Below are positions 48,242 through 56,213 of a stretch of 64,000 nt of DNA, piece by piece. The stretch comes from Aureispira sp963837355 (GTDB taxonomy: Bacteria > Bacteroidota > Bacteroidia > Chitinophagales > Saprospiraceae). Numbering within the stretch: position 1 is the first letter of the stretch; each line of letters starts with the position of its first letter. The notes under the pieces were generated by a model that worked only from the letters and a program-made list of their open reading frames with translations, ran no database searches and was not told the DNA's origin. The DNA is taken from NCBI GenBank assembly GCA_963837355.1, contig CAWIMY010000002.1, forward strand, positions 372,001-436,000, written 5' to 3'. The position numbers and the translations under genes were made by a program.

Positions 48242-48532
48242 ATGGCAAAGAAGAAGAAAAAAAAGGATCCCGCTGCAGTAACCTCTGCAAAATCAATGAA
48301 AAGAGTAGGGATTCAAATCACCATGAACAAAGACGAAGAGGATAAGAAAAAAGCAAAGGCCAAAAAGAAAAAGGCGAAAGCCAAGAAGAAAAAAGCTAAA
48401 GCGAAAAAAAGCGAATCTAAAAAGTCTAGAAAAACAAAAGCAAAGACTAAAAAATCAAAGACCAAGTCTAAAGCTAAGAAAAAATCCAAATCAAAAAAAG
48501 CGACTTCTAAAGCAAAAAGCAAGGGTAAATAA
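48242..48532 (+). CDS. lysine-rich histone H1-like protein (second of pair)
   Basis: A 96-residue protein of which about 45 residues are lysine. The N-terminus (MAKKKKKKDPAAVTSAKSMK, then RVGIQITMNKDEEDKKK) is followed by an almost pure Lys/Ala/Ser/Thr tail with KAKAKKKK-type tandem units. This composition is seen in bacterial histone H1-like proteins (for example Chlamydia Hc1/Hc2 tails) and a few nucleoid proteins. There is no globular domain, so it is probably disordered until bound to DNA. The A-rich coding strand could also be a frameshift-prone repeat, but the frame is fully open. Confidence 0.6.
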   Translation: MAKKKKKKDPAAVTSAKSMKRVGIQITMNKDEEDKKKAKAKKKKAKAKKKKAKAKKSESKKSRKTKAKTKKSKTKSKAKKKSKSKKATSKAKSKGK

Positions 48533-48538
48533 CCCCCC

Positions 48539-48572
48539 AAAAAAGGTGCAATTAAGTTTGTACCTTTTTTTT
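48539..48572. terminator. convergent intrinsic terminator
   Basis: A stem of AAAAAAGGTGC with GTACCTTTTTT (11 bp including one wobble), 10-nt loop and T-run. It is placed between the stop of the lysine-rich gene (48532) and the end of the minus-strand gene at 48571. On both strands the stem ends in a T tract. Confidence 0.75.
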
Positions 48573-49221
48573 ACGTCCCTTCAAATGGTTTCACTTTCAC
48601 CAAAACGGCATCCAGTTCTATTTCGGCTTCAAGGCGGCGCAATACAGCACGCACTTGACTCAAGGGGTGGTTGGGAAACTGAGCATCATATGCCTCTGCT
48701 TCTGCCAAATTCATCACTACGCCTTCTTTCAATTCGGGCTGGTAAGGGTCACACAACCAATCATCTGACCCAACACCCAACGCGCCAGAAGCCATCATTT
48801 TTCCTACAATAACAGCCTCCCGCGCTCCTGTAGTTCCCACTTCCATCGCCTGCATCTTCACTACATAGCTGTATTCTTTAAACGGAAAAATCAGCGAACC
48901 CAAATACGTCATCCCATTCGGCTCCTGCGGAAATTTAAAAATAGTCTTGACATAAGGCAGTTGGCGACCTTCCAAAACCGTCACTTCCACGATTCCTCCC
49001 CCTGCCTCCTTGATGCGTGTTCTAAAAAAATGCCGCAATACAGCTCGATCTTTTATAGTAGGCAAATCAGGAGGCAACGCAAAAAAATTGAGCGTAAGCG
49101 ATTGTGCTTGATCGGGATCCAACCACTGTTTCATTTCGGCTGCGGCTTGCACTAAGCTCCAATCTAAATCGGGGAGTTGAATGGAATCAATGGTAGGGCG
49201 TTTTTTAAAAAATCCAAACAT
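48571..49221 (-). CDS. conserved protein of unknown function
   Basis: A 216-residue cytoplasmic-looking protein (MFGFFKKRPTIDSIQLPDLD). No signal peptide or membrane helix. The core has EGRQLPYVKTIFKFPQEPNG, KEYSYVVKMQAMEVGTTGAR, EAVIVGKMMASGALGVGSDD and WLCDPYQPELKEGVVMN. The run after LPYVKTIFKFP resembles domains seen in several bacterial phyla but unnamed. It lies 21 nt downstream of the acyltransferase gene on the same strand and may share its transcript. Confidence 0.6.
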   Translation of the reverse strand: MFGFFKKRPTIDSIQLPDLDWSLVQAAAEMKQWLDPDQAQSLTLNFFALPPDLPTIKDRAVLRHFFRTRIKEAGGGIVEVTVLEGRQLPYVKTIFKFPQEPNGMTYLGSLIFPFKEYSYVVKMQAMEVGTTGAREAVIVGKMMASGALGVGSDDWLCDPYQPELKEGVVMNLAEAEAYDAQFPNHPLSQVRAVLRRLEAEIELDAVLVKVKPFEGT

Positions 49222-49242
49222 GGTTCTAATTCTATTTAACGA

Positions 49243-50508
49243 TTAAACTCCAACTAAAGCAAGGGCTTGGCGCTGGGCTTGCAATGCTTTCTGAACAGCT
49301 GTTTTTTTGTTATTAAAACGGAAGAGCTGCACCCACTCGCGAGCATAATCACTGTAATGGTAAGCAAAAGTCTGCAACGCCACCATCATAAAGGGCCACA
49401 ACAAGGCCCACCAACCCACGATAAAAGCGCCAATGCTAACACTAATAATTGACCATACAATCCATACAAAAAAGGCGGCGGTAAAAGCAAAACTCGTCGA
49501 AAAGGCAGGAAAAGGAACCAACTTATTGCGCAACGTGGCGGCCAAACGGTGGGGCAACCAACCCGACAAGGTTCCCAATAACCAAAAAGGAAATCCCAAC
49601 AACAGCCATAACAAAGAGCGCTTATTTTTTTTCGCGACTCCAAAATCTGTCACGCGGTTTTGCAACAACGCCGCTTTATAATCGCGCAATTGTGCTTGCC
49701 AAGTAGCCACCTCCAATTCTTCGGCCGCGCCAATAGTACTGGCTAATCGCTGCTCTCCTACACACAAATGTGGATCAGGCGAATACAGCGGCCATAAAGG
49801 TCGTTTAAAATTATTGCGCAAAAACGGCAAAAATGCCTCGGTCGCTTCTACGTTCTCTGCTTCTATGTAAACCATACGCGCCCGAATTCCCGCCTCTATA
49901 TCAGCGGTCAATTGAGCAATTGCCGCTTCTTTATTTTCTAAATATTGTGCCTTGTAAGCAATAACATGCAGTGGTTTCCCTAAGTTGACATAGACTTCAC
50001 TGCGAAATTGAACGTGGTTGGTATAATTGACACCTGTCGGCAAAATTTGTAAATCTAAGTCCCAGTTTTTCTCCTCCATCATCTCAAATGCCAAGCGCGC
50101 TGTACCTTTCTTGATCGGCTCCAATCGCTTTTGCACATTGCAACGCCCTTCGGGTGCGATCCACATACTTGCCCAACCAGTGTACAAGTAGTTTTTAGTC
50201 ACGCGAAACGTCTCCTTGTTTTTGTGCATATTTCCCTCCTTGGCACGGTAAATCGGAATACTGTGCAATTTAGCCATCAGCTTGCCAACGAAATTACCTG
50301 GAATCTCGCCTGCTCCTACCCAAAAGTAAACAGGGCGGGGTTGCATAGCAGCGATTAGGATGGGATCCATAAATCCATTGGAATGGTTGGAGACAAAAAT
50401 AACGGAACTGCCCTTGGCGGGAATGTGCGCCGCGTGCAAGTAATACACTCGACGATAAAAGCACACAAACATAATCCACAGGAAAAAGCGAAAAAGGTAA
50501 TACAGCAT
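49243..50508 (-). CDS. Gat1/Sct1-like 1-acylglycerol-phosphate-type acyltransferase
   Basis: A 421-residue membrane protein; start at 50508 chosen (MLYYLFRFFLWIMFVCFYRR). The PlsC-type acyltransferase domain has VIFVSNHSNGFMDPIL, a His-x5-Asp version of the usual HX4D box as in yeast Gat1/Sct1. It also has IYRAKEG (substrate-binding) and MWIAPEGRCNVQKRLEPIKK (the EGT-like motif, here EGR). From about 270 a region with two to four membrane helices follows, including LLLGFPFWLLGTLSGWLP and FTAAFFVWIVWSIISVSIGA. It would acylate glycerol-3-phosphate or lysophospholipid for membrane synthesis. Confidence 0.8.
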   Translation of the reverse strand: MLYYLFRFFLWIMFVCFYRRVYYLHAAHIPAKGSSVIFVSNHSNGFMDPILIAAMQPRPVYFWVGAGEIPGNFVGKLMAKLHSIPIYRAKEGNMHKNKETFRVTKNYLYTGWASMWIAPEGRCNVQKRLEPIKKGTARLAFEMMEEKNWDLDLQILPTGVNYTNHVQFRSEVYVNLGKPLHVIAYKAQYLENKEAAIAQLTADIEAGIRARMVYIEAENVEATEAFLPFLRNNFKRPLWPLYSPDPHLCVGEQRLASTIGAAEELEVATWQAQLRDYKAALLQNRVTDFGVAKKNKRSLLWLLLGFPFWLLGTLSGWLPHRLAATLRNKLVPFPAFSTSFAFTAAFFVWIVWSIISVSIGAFIVGWWALLWPFMMVALQTFAYHYSDYAREWVQLFRFNNKKTAVQKALQAQRQALALVGV

Positions 50509-50681
50509 GATTGATCTCAATTGTTGGTCTTCCAAATAGTTGAAGGGGCAATTCTTATAGGAAAGCAGCATCTAAGATAAGCGTCTTTAATCAAAGGAAG
50601 GGCAAAACAACGGTTTTATTGATTTTTCACTATCTTGTTCTGAGGCTTATCTATCCTTTTATTTGATTACCAAAACTAGTT

Positions 50682-51716
50682 ATGCAATTATCTCAAAAGA
50701 AAGCGCGGTTCAATCAGTTCTTAGCGCTTTTATTTACCAGTATTATTGGCCTGTGCTATTTTCTACTGATTTGGAGTGTGGAAGAGTTGTCCGATACGCT
50801 CTACTATATTTTTTTAATAGGTGGTGCAATGGCTTGTTATAGCTGCTACCGCATTTTTACTAAGAAATACCGAGAACGCAAGGAATTATCCCAAACGCCT
50901 TTTCCTGAAGCTTGGAAGAAAATACTGCATCGCTATGTGACCTTTTATAGAGCGTTGAACGAAGAGGAAAAAGCGCGTTTTGAGACAGAAATTCAGATTT
51001 TCATTCATGAGAAAGGCATCACCGGGATCAAGACAGAGATAGACGATACAACGCGGTTATTAGTCGCGGCGAGCGCTATGATTCCCGTTTTTGGTTTCCC
51101 AGAATGGGAGTACGACAACTTGGGCGAGGTCTTAATCTATCCAGATGCGTTCAATAAAAGTTTTCAGACGCAAGGCGAGCGGCGCCATGTATTGGGCATG
51201 GTAGGCCGAGGGGTCATGAACGGCACGATGATTTTGTCTAAACCCGCGCTGTTGGCTGGTTTTAAAATCAATACAGACAAGCACAATGTAGGCATTCACG
51301 AGTTTGTCCACTTGCTAGATGCCTCTGATGGGCAATACGATGGCATACCCGAAAATTTCTTAGACCATCAATATCTCGATCCTTGGCTACGGGTTATGCA
51401 CGAGGAAATGGAGCGCATCAAAGCAGGAAATTCATCTATCAATCCGTATGCGGCGACTAATCCAGCAGAGTTTTTTGCCGTGACTGCCGAATATTTCTTT
51501 GAACGTCCCGATGCACTGAAAAAAGACCAACCCGAATTATACAACTTGCTCATGCGGGTTTTTCATCAGAATACTAAAAATCGCTTGCAAAATGCCTTGC
51601 GCTCTACCCTCAATTACCGAGGGCGCCGCGTGGGCCGCAATGATGAATGCCCTTGTGGCAGTGGCGAAAAATACAAGGACTGTTGCCGCAAAAACCGTTC
51701 TAAGCAAGCGTTCTAA
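50682..51716 (+). CDS. MtfA-type zinc peptidase with C-terminal SEC-C knuckle
   Basis: A 344-residue protein with two N-terminal membrane helices (NQFLALLFTSIIGLCYFLLI, LYYIFLIGGAMACYSCYRIF). An M90-family (MtfA) peptidase domain follows, with HEFVHLLDA (HExxH zinc motif) and the downstream ligand region PAEFFAVTAEYFF. The last about 20 residues form a SEC-C zinc knuckle (GRNDECPCGSGEKYKDCC), the motif at the C-terminus of SecA and various other proteins. E. coli MtfA lacks both the membrane anchor and the knuckle, so this is a fused variant. It could be a membrane-bound peptidase that docks to the translocon or to nucleic acid; that is inference. Confidence 0.8.
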   Translation: MQLSQKKARFNQFLALLFTSIIGLCYFLLIWSVEELSDTLYYIFLIGGAMACYSCYRIFTKKYRERKELSQTPFPEAWKKILHRYVTFYRALNEEEKARFETEIQIFIHEKGITGIKTEIDDTTRLLVAASAMIPVFGFPEWEYDNLGEVLIYPDAFNKSFQTQGERRHVLGMVGRGVMNGTMILSKPALLAGFKINTDKHNVGIHEFVHLLDASDGQYDGIPENFLDHQYLDPWLRVMHEEMERIKAGNSSINPYAATNPAEFFAVTAEYFFERPDALKKDQPELYNLLMRVFHQNTKNRLQNALRSTLNYRGRRVGRNDECPCGSGEKYKDCCRKNRSKQAF

Positions 51717-51773
51717 TTGATAACTTCCCGCAAGGACATCGAGGTGTTCTTGCTATAAAACAAGCTCCACCAC

Positions 51774-54188
51774 ATGAACCGCTCTACTTCTACTTCCATT
51801 TGGCTCCGCTTAGCTTGGGGACTTTGTTTATTTGCGGGTATCGCTCTCAGCTTCAAGTCACTGCGCGAGCCTGATTTGTGGTGGATGTATCGAACGGGCG
51901 AGTGGATGTTGACCAACCAACAAGTGACCTACGAAGATCCTTTTTCGTATACCTTTGCAGGGGTGGATTGGATCAATGTCAAGTGGTTCTTTGAAGTCCT
52001 GATTGCCAGTGGCAAACGGGTAATGGGGGTGAGTTTTGTCTTTATTTTACAAGCTTTGGTTACGCTGCTTTTATTGACAATGACGTATAAATCGGCCACC
52101 TTAATTCGTCAAGCGACCTCTCCCAAAACAGAAAAAACAGGTATTTTTGCAGGTTGGATTATTACCGCACTGCTTTTACTGGTTACGATTGATTACCGCC
52201 TTATTGGCCGCCCTGAAATGAGTAGCCATGCCCTTACGGCAACTTATTTATACTTGTTTTGGCGGCATTATTACCAGCCTTCCAAAGCTATCTTATGGTT
52301 AATTCCGTTGCAGTTGCTTTGGACAAATTTACATGAGGCGTTTGGAATTGGGGTGGTCTTGATGCTGGCATATTTAGGCGCATCGTGGGTTCATTTCGCT
52401 TATGCTAAAAATAAATCTTGGAGTCGTCCAATACCCAAACTATTGACAGGGGCAGTACTGGGAGCTGTTTTCGCCGTGGTTATCAATCCGCGTGGGCCAC
52501 AAATGTGGGCACATCCCTTCAATATCTTTGGCCAATTGTCCGACAATCAATTCACGACCGAATTGGCCTCTATCAGCAATCCCTTGTATTGGGAATGGCA
52601 GGCTTATGCCAATCTTGTTTTTCTGCTGGGTAGTTTATTGTTTGTTGTGGCAGTGCCATTTATCCAACGCCGCCTACAGAAGCCCGCGCCTGCTGTAGTC
52701 GCCGCACCCCCTACTAAGAAAAAAGCCAAACAATCGGCGGCGAAAAAAGCTCCACCTACTCCCACTAAAGCCCCCTTAAATTGGTGGCCCACCAATGTGC
52801 AACGCTTTGGGCTCGGCAACGGGCTGTTATTTTTTATGTTGTTCTATTTGAGCATAACCGCGTATCGCAATATTCCATTTTTTGCCTTGGCTGCTGCGCC
52901 ATTACTAGCCGTTGGCCTACAAAGCCTAATCGAACGCTATCGTTGGACGCGTTGGGCATCTCCGCTCGCCTTAGTACTTTCATTGGCCTTATACGCCAGT
53001 ATTGCCTTGGGATATTACCACCAGAAAATAAATACCCGCGACCAATACGGCTTACAGGTCTTGACCAGCCACAACCCAATTGGCGCTGCTAACTTTGTAG
53101 CACAAGAAGGTCTTTCAGGTACTTGTTTTTCCGATTACTTGACCTCAGCGTACTTATTATGGCGTTTGCAGCCCGATTTTAAAACCTACATTGATCTGCG
53201 GGACTTAGATATTTTTCCTTCCACGTTTTTTAACGAATTTGCGCGCTTGGTCGCATTACCTAATGAATTTGATCAAAAAGATCAAGCCCTTAATTTTGAT
53301 TATGTGGTATTGTTTCGACCTCAATTTACCGCCTTACACCAGCATCTGTTGCAGAGCGAGCGCTATCATTTAGTCTTTGCTGATCCTGTGGCTTGCGTGT
53401 ATGTCAAGGAATTGCCCAAGCATCGAGCAATCATTCAACAATATAGCTTTAAGGCGCGTGGTGGTGTTGATTTGTTCTCGCCCTTGCCCGTGGTGCCCAG
53501 TACAGGCTGGTCGTACTGGTTAAGCAAAATTTTTAATCCTTTATATACGCCAACTGATTATAGCAATACCAATCAAGACGCTATTGCAGGTAATTATTAT
53601 TGGGAAATGCAGCAAACGGGATTAGCCTTTGAGCGTGCCCAAAAAGCGACCCAACAAGCTGCCGAACCTTGGTTGGGGCATACCTTGCAAGGTAATTTGT
53701 ACAGCCAATCGGCCTTTGCACCCAGTACCCCTGATTCGTTACGCGCGGTCTACGTCCAGCAATCCAGCCAGCAATACAGTCAGGCATTAGCCCTGCGCCC
53801 CAAGCACACCAATGCGTTAATTGGGCAAGCACTGCTTTTGCTCCAGCAAAACAACCTAACTAATGCTATCAGCTATTTGGGACAAGCCCTAGAAATAGAA
53901 CCTAACAATGTCACTGCTTTGCAATATCTTGGATCGGCTTATCGGGTATTGGCGACGACCAATGGCACTAATTTAGCCTACGCGCAACAGTGGTTAGATG
54001 CCCGCATAAAGCTCGACCACCTCCGCCCCAACAATCCTACTACTTTGCTGGATTTGGGCATTGCCTACTGTTTATTAAGCAATTGTGCGCAATCAATGGG
54101 CTACCTCCATCAAGTTATGGAAACGCCTGGCTTGCCTGCCAATGAGTTTGCTTTAGCGCAGCGTTGTGTCAAAACCTGTGGTGGGTAA
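51774..54188 (+). CDS. large polytopic (GT-C-like) membrane protein with TPR tail
   Basis: An 804-residue protein. The first about 460 residues hold about 10-11 membrane helices. The first extracytoplasmic loop has SLREPDLWWMYRTGEWMLTN and YEDPFSYTFAGVDWIN. That 'DLWW + DPFSYT' combination occurs in GT-C-type membrane glycosyltransferase-like proteins that use lipid-linked sugars. A Lys/Pro linker (TKKKAKQSAAKKAPPTPTKA) separates two helix groups. From about 620 the C-terminus has TPR motifs, including YSQALALRPKHTNALIGQAL and GQALEIEPNNVTALQYLGSA. The catalytic Asp of GT-C enzymes cannot be fixed, so glycosyltransferase activity is only likely. Confidence 0.7.
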   Translation: MNRSTSTSIWLRLAWGLCLFAGIALSFKSLREPDLWWMYRTGEWMLTNQQVTYEDPFSYTFAGVDWINVKWFFEVLIASGKRVMGVSFVFILQALVTLLLLTMTYKSATLIRQATSPKTEKTGIFAGWIITALLLLVTIDYRLIGRPEMSSHALTATYLYLFWRHYYQPSKAILWLIPLQLLWTNLHEAFGIGVVLMLAYLGASWVHFAYAKNKSWSRPIPKLLTGAVLGAVFAVVINPRGPQMWAHPFNIFGQLSDNQFTTELASISNPLYWEWQAYANLVFLLGSLLFVVAVPFIQRRLQKPAPAVVAAPPTKKKAKQSAAKKAPPTPTKAPLNWWPTNVQRFGLGNGLLFFMLFYLSITAYRNIPFFALAAAPLLAVGLQSLIERYRWTRWASPLALVLSLALYASIALGYYHQKINTRDQYGLQVLTSHNPIGAANFVAQEGLSGTCFSDYLTSAYLLWRLQPDFKTYIDLRDLDIFPSTFFNEFARLVALPNEFDQKDQALNFDYVVLFRPQFTALHQHLLQSERYHLVFADPVACVYVKELPKHRAIIQQYSFKARGGVDLFSPLPVVPSTGWSYWLSKIFNPLYTPTDYSNTNQDAIAGNYYWEMQQTGLAFERAQKATQQAAEPWLGHTLQGNLYSQSAFAPSTPDSLRAVYVQQSSQQYSQALALRPKHTNALIGQALLLLQQNNLTNAISYLGQALEIEPNNVTALQYLGSAYRVLATTNGTNLAYAQQWLDARIKLDHLRPNNPTTLLDLGIAYCLLSNCAQSMGYLHQVMETPGLPANEFALAQRCVKTCGG

Positions 54189-54274
54189 AATTCTATTCCT
54201 TACAACCTAAGTCCTTGTGTAAACGTCTAGTTATTACCAACGAATCGTTGCTCTTTTTAGTGAATTATCGCCTT

Positions 54275-55078
54275 ATGTCTTTATACCATCAATTACAAAC
54301 ACAGCCTTTTTTAATAGCAGGGCCTTGCGTCATTGAATCCGAAGAATTACTGGTCAGCATCGCCACGGAACTTTGTCAGTTGCAAAAGCACTATCCGCAG
54401 TGGCAATTTATCTTTAAGGCTTCTTTTGACAAAGCCAATCGCACTTCGGTCACGTCCTTTCGGGGACCAGGATTAGAAAAAGGATTACAGCAGTTGCAGC
54501 GCATTAAAGAGCAATTTGGGTTACCTATTCTGACGGATATCCATGAACCGCAACAAGCAGCACGCGTCGCAGAAGTGGTAGATATCCTTCAAATTCCCGC
54601 TTTTTTGTGTCGGCAAACTGATTTATTGCTAGCCGCAGGGCAAACAGGTAAGATTATCAACATCAAAAAAGCACAGTTTTTGTCGGGTAAAGACATGCAG
54701 CACGTGCTAGAAAAAGTTAAAAGCACCAACAATGAACAGTTGCTATTGACAGAACGCGGCACTGCATTTGGCTATAATAATTTGGTCGTAGATTATACGG
54801 GCATCGCGGATATGATGGCCTATAACTACCCCGTTATCATGGACGCTACCCACTCGGTACAGAAACCAGGTGGCGCGGGCGGCAAGTCGGGCGGCAATCG
54901 AAAATATGCGCCCTTATTGGCGCAAGCAGCGGCAGCCATTGGAGTACGGGGCTTCTTTATAGAAACCCATCCAAAACCTGACGAAGCATTGTCCGATGGG
55001 CCTAATATGTTGTCTTTAGAGCAGTTAGCTACCCTATTAAAAACCTTGGATCAACTTACTCGCTTAGATTTTTCTTAG
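54275..55078 (+). CDS. kdsA: 3-deoxy-8-phosphooctulonate synthase (Kdo-8-P synthase)
   Basis: A 267-residue enzyme that condenses arabinose-5-phosphate with PEP to make Kdo-8-phosphate for lipid A core. The ATG at 54275 matches the family start (MSLYHQLQTQPFLIAGPCVI). Motifs: FKASFDKANRTSVTSFRGPG, GLPILTDIHEP, IPAFLCRQTDLLLAAG, TERGTAFGYNNLVVDY and PVIMDATHSVQKPGGAGG, then ETHPKPDEALSDGPNM. All resemble intact KdsA; the family has metal-dependent and -independent forms and I do not distinguish them here. It lies 86 nt after the membrane/TPR gene. Confidence 0.93.
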   Translation: MSLYHQLQTQPFLIAGPCVIESEELLVSIATELCQLQKHYPQWQFIFKASFDKANRTSVTSFRGPGLEKGLQQLQRIKEQFGLPILTDIHEPQQAARVAEVVDILQIPAFLCRQTDLLLAAGQTGKIINIKKAQFLSGKDMQHVLEKVKSTNNEQLLLTERGTAFGYNNLVVDYTGIADMMAYNYPVIMDATHSVQKPGGAGGKSGGNRKYAPLLAQAAAAIGVRGFFIETHPKPDEALSDGPNMLSLEQLATLLKTLDQLTRLDFS

Positions 55079-55441
55079 TAACCTGTTGATTTTTAACTTA
55101 TTTTTCGTTCTTACTAAAGTATACCTAGCATTCCCCACAGCGACATTTTCAATTTATCCTGTTACTAATCAAACAATTGCACCCTTAATTTTTATTTCTA
55201 CTAGGCCATTCATCGCTACTGTTGCAAAACTTGGCAGCCTTTTGGCCTTATAAAGACTATCCACAAAGTTTTAAGAAACCATATTCACAGTGGTAAGATT
55301 TTTGAAGCTTTTGGAATTATCTTTTAAGTAAATGGTTTAACCATTTGGATAAGATTATTGTTGATAGAGAAGTGTTTCTTTTTTTGTACACGGCTTGATT
55401 CGTTCAAGTTAATTGTGCCTTCTCGAACTAAATTGTTTCCT
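55079..55441 (+). other. 363-nt intergenic region, nothing recognised
   Basis: AT-rich gap between kdsA and the HD-domain gene. It contains a TATCCACA near 55259-55267 and several T runs, but no gene, RNA or clear hairpin. The reading frame that extends upstream of 55442 (from 55358) lacks similarity to the HD protein and is not considered coding. Confidence 0.45.
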
Positions 55442-56080
55442 ATGAATTTGAGCCAGCGAATTTGGACTCCCGACAGTCTGTTGCGACACTTGCCCGCCAA
55501 AGAGGTAGAGGCCGCGCAGCTCATCAATAAAGGCGTACAGCCAGAAACGATTCTCGAACGCCATATTATTCGCGACAGCCGCTGGCGCGAGGGAGCCTTG
55601 TGGGGAGAGCCCCGTCCAGGGCATCCTGAGGGCAAAGTAATTTACCACATTCACGAAGTCTTAAAAAATGTCGACGAAGCTTGTTCGGATGTCATTTTGC
55701 GCCAGCGTTTGCGCTTAGTGACCATCATACACGATACCTTCAAACATTTAGAAGAGAAAAAACGTCCGCGCACGGACTGGAAAAAACATCATGCCGTATT
55801 GGCACAACGCTTTGCACAAGAGTATATTGTAGACGAAGGAATTCTAAATACTATTAAGTTGCACGATGATGCTTATTATGCTTGGTGTGCTACTCAAGCA
55901 GGTTACGAGCGTCAAGCGAGGACTTTGATCAACCGACTTCTCGAACGTATGGGCGATGATTTACAACTTTACTATCTGTTTTTCAAATGCGATACCAAGA
56001 CGGGCGATAAGTACCAGCAACCAATTAGTTGGTTTGAGCAATTGTTGGGTGACCGCATTACGCCGATCAATTGGCCTTAG
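55442..56080 (+). CDS. HD-domain phosphohydrolase-like protein
   Basis: A 212-residue cytoplasmic protein; start MNLSQRIWTPDSLLRHLPAK at 55442. It shows the metal-binding HD pattern: a first His in VIYHIHEVLKN, then the HD doublet in VTIIHDTFKHLEEKK, HHAVLAQRFAQEY, and a later Asp in LHDDAYYAW. Such domains hydrolyse phosphate esters of nucleotides or nucleic acid. The C-terminal half (ERQARTLINRLLERMGDDLQ) is helical. The exact substrate is unknown. It has a terminator 27 nt after its stop. Confidence 0.7.
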   Translation: MNLSQRIWTPDSLLRHLPAKEVEAAQLINKGVQPETILERHIIRDSRWREGALWGEPRPGHPEGKVIYHIHEVLKNVDEACSDVILRQRLRLVTIIHDTFKHLEEKKRPRTDWKKHHAVLAQRFAQEYIVDEGILNTIKLHDDAYYAWCATQAGYERQARTLINRLLERMGDDLQLYYLFFKCDTKTGDKYQQPISWFEQLLGDRITPINWP

Positions 56081-56106
56081 TGTAGTCCTGTATTCCTTCC
56101 AACACT

Positions 56107-56150
56107 AAAAAAAAGAACCGTTCTGAAATAGTATCAGAACGGTTCTTTTT
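56107..56150. terminator. strong bidirectional intrinsic terminator
   Basis: A perfect 17-bp stem (56110-56126 AAAAAGAACCGTTCTGA pairing with 56134-56150), 7-nt loop, with A and T tracts flanking. It separates the HD-domain gene from the convergent dnaJ gene. Confidence 0.85.
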
Positions 56151-56213
56151 GCATTTTTACAATCTAGTGGCCACTTACGTTAATGGTCGTAGAGTTGAGC
56201 TATTCCTTCTTCC

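Noticed and set aside
48313..48540. Phenylalanine/leucine-rich membrane-like protein on the minus strand.
   Set aside because: It is the mirror of the lysine-rich gene: AAA/AAG on one strand reads TTT/CTT on the other.
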